Origin: Haloarcula halobia | GTDB taxonomy: Archaea; Halobacteriota; Halobacteria; Halobacteriales; Haloarculaceae | Assembly (NCBI RefSeq): GCF_029338255.1 | Contig: NZ_CP119787.1 | Span: forward strand, 1,054,001 to 1,118,000 | Direction: 5' to 3' | DNA: 64,000 nt | Shown here: positions 61,831 to 64,000 of the stretch, piece after piece | How the letters are laid out: the number at the start of each line of letters is the position of its first letter | How positions within the stretch are numbered: position 1 is the stretch's first letter | The notes under the pieces: generated by a model | Told to the model about the DNA's origin: nothing | Database searches by the model: none | The model's input: only the letters and a program-made list of their open reading frames with translations | Position numbers and translations under genes: made by a program

Positions 61831-61910
61831 AGTGATTGCTGTGACTGTTTACCGGTACGACCGCACGTAGTCGTGCGGTTGGTGCCGAAATGACTCACAG
61901 CAGTCACTAT
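61829..61910. repeat. 82-bp imperfect palindrome, MITE-like or bidirectional terminator
   Basis: The left arm 61829-61868 and right arm 61871-61910 are complementary at 29 of 40 positions around a centre between 61869 and 61870. The ends (ATAGTGA, then TGCTGTGA) and the centre (CCGCACG/CGTGCGG) match best. The left end contains the stop of the HxlR remnant, and the right end touches the stop codon of the RNase R gene at 61910. The ends are compatible with terminal inverted repeats of a small non-autonomous element. Confidence 0.7.
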
Positions 61911-63226
61911 CAGTCCTCGTCGTCGACGACTTCGAGGCCGCGGTTGTTCACCGCCGACGGGTCGAGGCCGACCTCCTCTAGGAACTGCTTGTACTCGCGC
62001 TCGCACTGCTCGGCGTCTTTCTGTCGGTCGCTCGCACGGTCACACAGCGCCACGAGGTCCTCGGGGACGTCGTTGGTGTAGACGATCCAGTGGTTGATGA
62101 GGTCCGACAGGCGACGGATGGGCGAGGTGAAGTGGCCGTATATCTCGAAGTTCAGCGCGTGGTGGCCGCCGAAGGGGTCGTTCATGTACTTCGCGCGGGG
62201 CATGACCTTCATCACGGCCCACTGAATCTTGCTCAGCTGGCGCTTGGGGGCCTGTTCGAGCGTGGCGTTGACCGCCTTCCGGGGGTCGTCCCACGCCGAC
62301 CCGGGGATGGAGACGCCGTCGAGCTCCTGTATCTCGACGAGCGCCTCGTCCCACTCCTCGGGACTCGGTTGCGGGTGGACACGGTACATCGCTTCGACCC
62401 CGCGGTCCCACATCAGCTCGTGGGTGACGGCCTTGTTCGCCTTCAGCATGCACTCTTCGATGATCGTGTGTGCGCGATCGCGCGCGGGGTTGAGCACGAG
62501 CGACCCGTCCTCCTTGCGCTGTTCGTGCATCCGGTCGGCCAGTTCCCAGACGAGCTCGGTCCTCTCGGCGAGGTCGACGCGCTGGTCTTCCAGCAGGTCG
62601 TCGGCGCTGTTGGGATCGTCCAGCAGGCGCTCGGCCTGCGTGTAGGTCAGGCGGGCGTCGCTCTCGATGACGGACTTGTAGATGTCGATGTCCTCGTAGC
62701 TCAGCGTCTCCTTGTCGAGGTGCATCTCGACGGTGTGAGCGAGGCGGTCCTCGTTGGGGACCAGCGAACAGACCGTCTCTGCCAGCACCGGCGGGAGCAT
62801 GTGGATGGTGTAGGCCGGCAGGTACACCGTGTTCCCGCGCTCGACGGCCTCGGCCCACATCGCCGACTCCGGGTGGACGTAGTGGGTCACGTCGGCGATG
62901 TGGACCCAGAGGACGTACTCGTCGTCGCGCTCCTCGACGGAGATGGCGTCGTCGAAGTCCTGGGCGTCGACGGGGTCGGTCGTCCACGTCGTCATCGCCC
63001 GGAGATCCTCGCGCTCGTCGAGTTCGTCCTGTATCTCCTGCTGGACGTCCTCGGTCCGGGCCTCGGCCTCCTCTAGCACCTCCGGCGGAAACTCGTCGCG
63101 GATGCCGAACTTCTCGAACAACTCCTCGCGCTTGTTGGCCAGGTGGCGGGCCATCTCCTCGTCGATCTCGACGGGGCCCTGCCCCTCCGCGGTCCCGGCC
63201 GCCGCCTGTGCGTCCTCGGTAGTCAT
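61910..63226 (-). CDS. rnr: RNase R-like 3'-5' exoribonuclease, RNB catalytic core
   Basis: The 438 residues consist mainly of an RNB domain with the catalytic acidic cluster D84, D90, D92 and D93 ('DPVDAQDFDDAISVEE'), 'WVHIADVTHYV', 'AETVCSLVPNEDRLAHTVEM' and 'YGHFTSPIRRLSDLINHW'. Haloarchaeal RNase R lacks the cold-shock and S1 domains of the bacterial enzyme, which explains the short length. It degrades RNA from the 3' end in the cytoplasm; haloarchaea have no other RNase II enzyme and the gene is reported essential in a relative. The first 70 residues are helical and acidic. ATG at 63226. Confidence 0.93.
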   Translation of the reverse strand: MTTEDAQAAAGTAEGQGPVEIDEEMARHLANKREELFEKFGIRDEFPPEVLEEAEARTEDVQQEIQDELDEREDLRAMTTWTTDPVDAQDFDDAISVEERDDEYVLWVHIADVTHYVHPESAMWAEAVERGNTVYLPAYTIHMLPPVLAETVCSLVPNEDRLAHTVEMHLDKETLSYEDIDIYKSVIESDARLTYTQAERLLDDPNSADDLLEDQRVDLAERTELVWELADRMHEQRKEDGSLVLNPARDRAHTIIEECMLKANKAVTHELMWDRGVEAMYRVHPQPSPEEWDEALVEIQELDGVSIPGSAWDDPRKAVNATLEQAPKRQLSKIQWAVMKVMPRAKYMNDPFGGHHALNFEIYGHFTSPIRRLSDLINHWIVYTNDVPEDLVALCDRASDRQKDAEQCEREYKQFLEEVGLDPSAVNNRGLEVVDDED

Positions 63227-63277
63227 GGGGCGGCCTACGACCAGGGTGTAGTTAGGACTGTCGGGCCGGACACGGCC

Positions 63278-63553
63278 TCACTCGCGGCGGCGCTCGGACA
63301 GTTCCCGGAACCGCTCGAGAAACGTCTCCCGGTCGGTCTTCCCGGCACCGGCCTCGTCTAACGTCCGCTCTAGTCCCCGTCGGGGCTGGCGACAGAGGTC
63401 GCCGAAACATGCCTTGCAGACGTACTCGAACTCCTTGTCCGTTCGGTCCCACCGGTCCCCGTACTTGTCGTACTCGCGGGCGTCGGACCGTGACACGGTC
63501 TCCCCGCAGGCGATGCAGGTCACCGTCTCCCGGCGGGCCCGGGACCCGAACAT
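63278..63553 (-). CDS. Small zinc-binding protein
   Basis: The 91 residues contain CxxC pairs C13/C16 ('CIACGETV') and C46/C49 ('CKACFGDLC'), with a further Cys54, giving a treble-clef or zinc-ribbon-like module. A helical C-terminus follows ('LERTLDEAGAGKTDRETFLERFRELSERR', in part). A TATA-like 'TATAT' at 63578-63582 is 27 nt upstream of ATG 63553, so the mRNA is probably leaderless. It precedes rnr on the same strand, 51 bp away. Function unknown. Confidence 0.72.
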   Translation of the reverse strand: MFGSRARRETVTCIACGETVSRSDAREYDKYGDRWDRTDKEFEYVCKACFGDLCRQPRRGLERTLDEAGAGKTDRETFLERFRELSERRRE

Positions 63554-63890
63554 ATGCCCTACTATCGGTGGGTTCCCTATATCGTTTTCCACCCCCGGGA
63601 CCGGACCGTCTCGCCGGTCGGCCGGTGCAGAATCGGACCGGCCGCGACGCCCGACAGCAGGCCCGGGAACCGAGTCTACGGGCCGGTGCCTAACACGGTT
63701 GGGTACACAGGTTAAAGTTATAGGGCACGTTGTCTCAAGAAGATGACGCAATCCTCTGGAGACGAGTGGTCCCACGTGCGCCCCCGTGGCCCCCACCCGG
63801 TCCCCCGCCGCAGGACCGCACCGGGACACTCGAGGAGTCTGCCGCAGATGCGACTCGCATCATCTCCGACTGTCACGCCGCCCAAATCCA
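63554..63890. other. 337-bp leader region before phytoene synthase
   Basis: An AT-rich stretch 'TTAAAGTTATAGG' at 63712-63724 could be a TATA box with a start site near 63745. A short Arg/Pro-rich frame from ATG 63743 to the stop at 63901 overlaps the crtB start by 11 nt, but its composition is unlike real haloarchaeal proteins. No other gene is seen; the mRNA of crtB may have a leader of about 145 nt. Confidence 0.4.
63577..63583 (-). promoter_or_regulatory. TATA box of the small zinc protein gene
   Basis: 'CTATATC' on the plus strand (GATATAG on the minus strand), centred 27 nt upstream of ATG 63553. Confidence 0.55.
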
Positions 63891-64000
63891 ATGCAATCTG
63901 AGAATATCACCACGAGCAGATCGATCCAGCGACAGACCGGTCGGACGTTCCATCTCGCGACGCGGCTCCTGCCAAAGCGCATCCGTCACCCGACGTACGT
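63891..64000 (+). CDS. crtB: Phytoene/squalene synthase, N-terminal fragment
   Basis: Thirty-six codons from ATG 63891 to the window edge read 'SRSIQRQTGRTFHLATRLLP' and 'KRIRHPTY'. This matches the first helices of phytoene synthase ('Q-TG-TF-LATR-LP-R-R-ATYV'), which joins two geranylgeranyl diphosphates in the first step of bacterioruberin synthesis. The catalytic aspartate motifs lie beyond the edge, so squalene synthase-like paralogues cannot be excluded. Confidence 0.75.
   Translation, partial: MQSENITTSRSIQRQTGRTFHLATRLLPKRIRHPTY

Noticed and set aside
63743-63901. Short ORF overlapping the start of crtB as an upstream gene
   Set aside because: Arg/Pro/Ser-rich composition and lack of acidic bias are unlike real proteins here; kept only as part of the leader description.

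Overview
The window is chromosomal DNA from a halophilic archaeon (class Halobacteria). The evidence is the high G+C content, very acidic predicted proteins, TATA-like boxes about 27 nt before many start codons (leaderless transcription), and typical archaeal or haloarchaeal genes: Sec61-beta, FAU-1-type RNase, archaemetzincin, UbaA and SAMP1, ABCE1, SepF, F420:NADP oxidoreductase, a fused cytochrome oxidase I/III and a tungsten-type aldehyde oxidoreductase. The genus cannot be fixed from this window. Most of it is ordinary core genome in short operons.

Layout. 1-8.3 kb: end of an S9 peptidase, a membrane protein, uvrA, a LURP-one protein, a Tat-exported LVIVD propeller, the FAU-1 RNase with an overlapping partner, and Sec61-beta. 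8.5-16.3 kb: thioredoxin, a DUF192 protein, an ABC exporter, an atypical SDR, an amino-acid permease with a TrkA regulator, and a REC-PAS protein. 16.3-20.6 kb: the coxB-coxAC-subunit IV operon (minus) and a divergent membrane protein. 20.6-25.4 kb: a ribbon-helix-helix-like gene with a palindrome, two stress proteins, a CBS-like fragment, tRNA-Val(UAC) with an array of tRNA 3'-end copies, F420 reductase, a HAD protein and UPF0146. 25.4-37 kb: archaemetzincin, PUA protein, BtuF-like protein, UbaA, a soluble chemoreceptor, an amidohydrolase, a pentapeptide-repeat ion-channel-like protein, and M24, GNAT and M20 proteins.

37-49 kb is the most coherent functional block: a PIN-ATPase, SAMP1, a second beta-grasp protein that ends in Cys-Cys, several uncharacterised proteins, aldehyde:ferredoxin oxidoreductase, a TOBE-domain regulator, MoaA, and two MoeA proteins, one fused to a substrate-binding-protein domain. 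Together they suggest cofactor synthesis and regulation for a tungsten or molybdenum enzyme. UbaA at 28-29 kb would be the activating enzyme for SAMP1. 49-56 kb: ABCE1 with an EMC6-like protein, SepF, an ABC-2 exporter and two acidic conserved proteins. 56-59 kb is an AT-richer islet of secreted or surface proteins. 59-64 kb: a rhodanese-metallo-beta-lactamase protein with a hexanucleotide repeat, a decayed HxlR regulator beside an 82-bp palindrome, RNase R, a small zinc protein and the start of phytoene synthase.

The least expected signal is a family of hairpins with a constant inner part. A variable but self-complementary stem encloses G-A ... G-A (tandem sheared G.A pairs), then R-C-GNA-G-Y, most often the GCGAAGC mini-hairpin. 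It occurs at 22.5-22.8 kb, 39.1-39.4 kb, 41.66 kb and 52.27-52.40 kb. At three of these four loci it lies just downstream of a gene in the sense direction.
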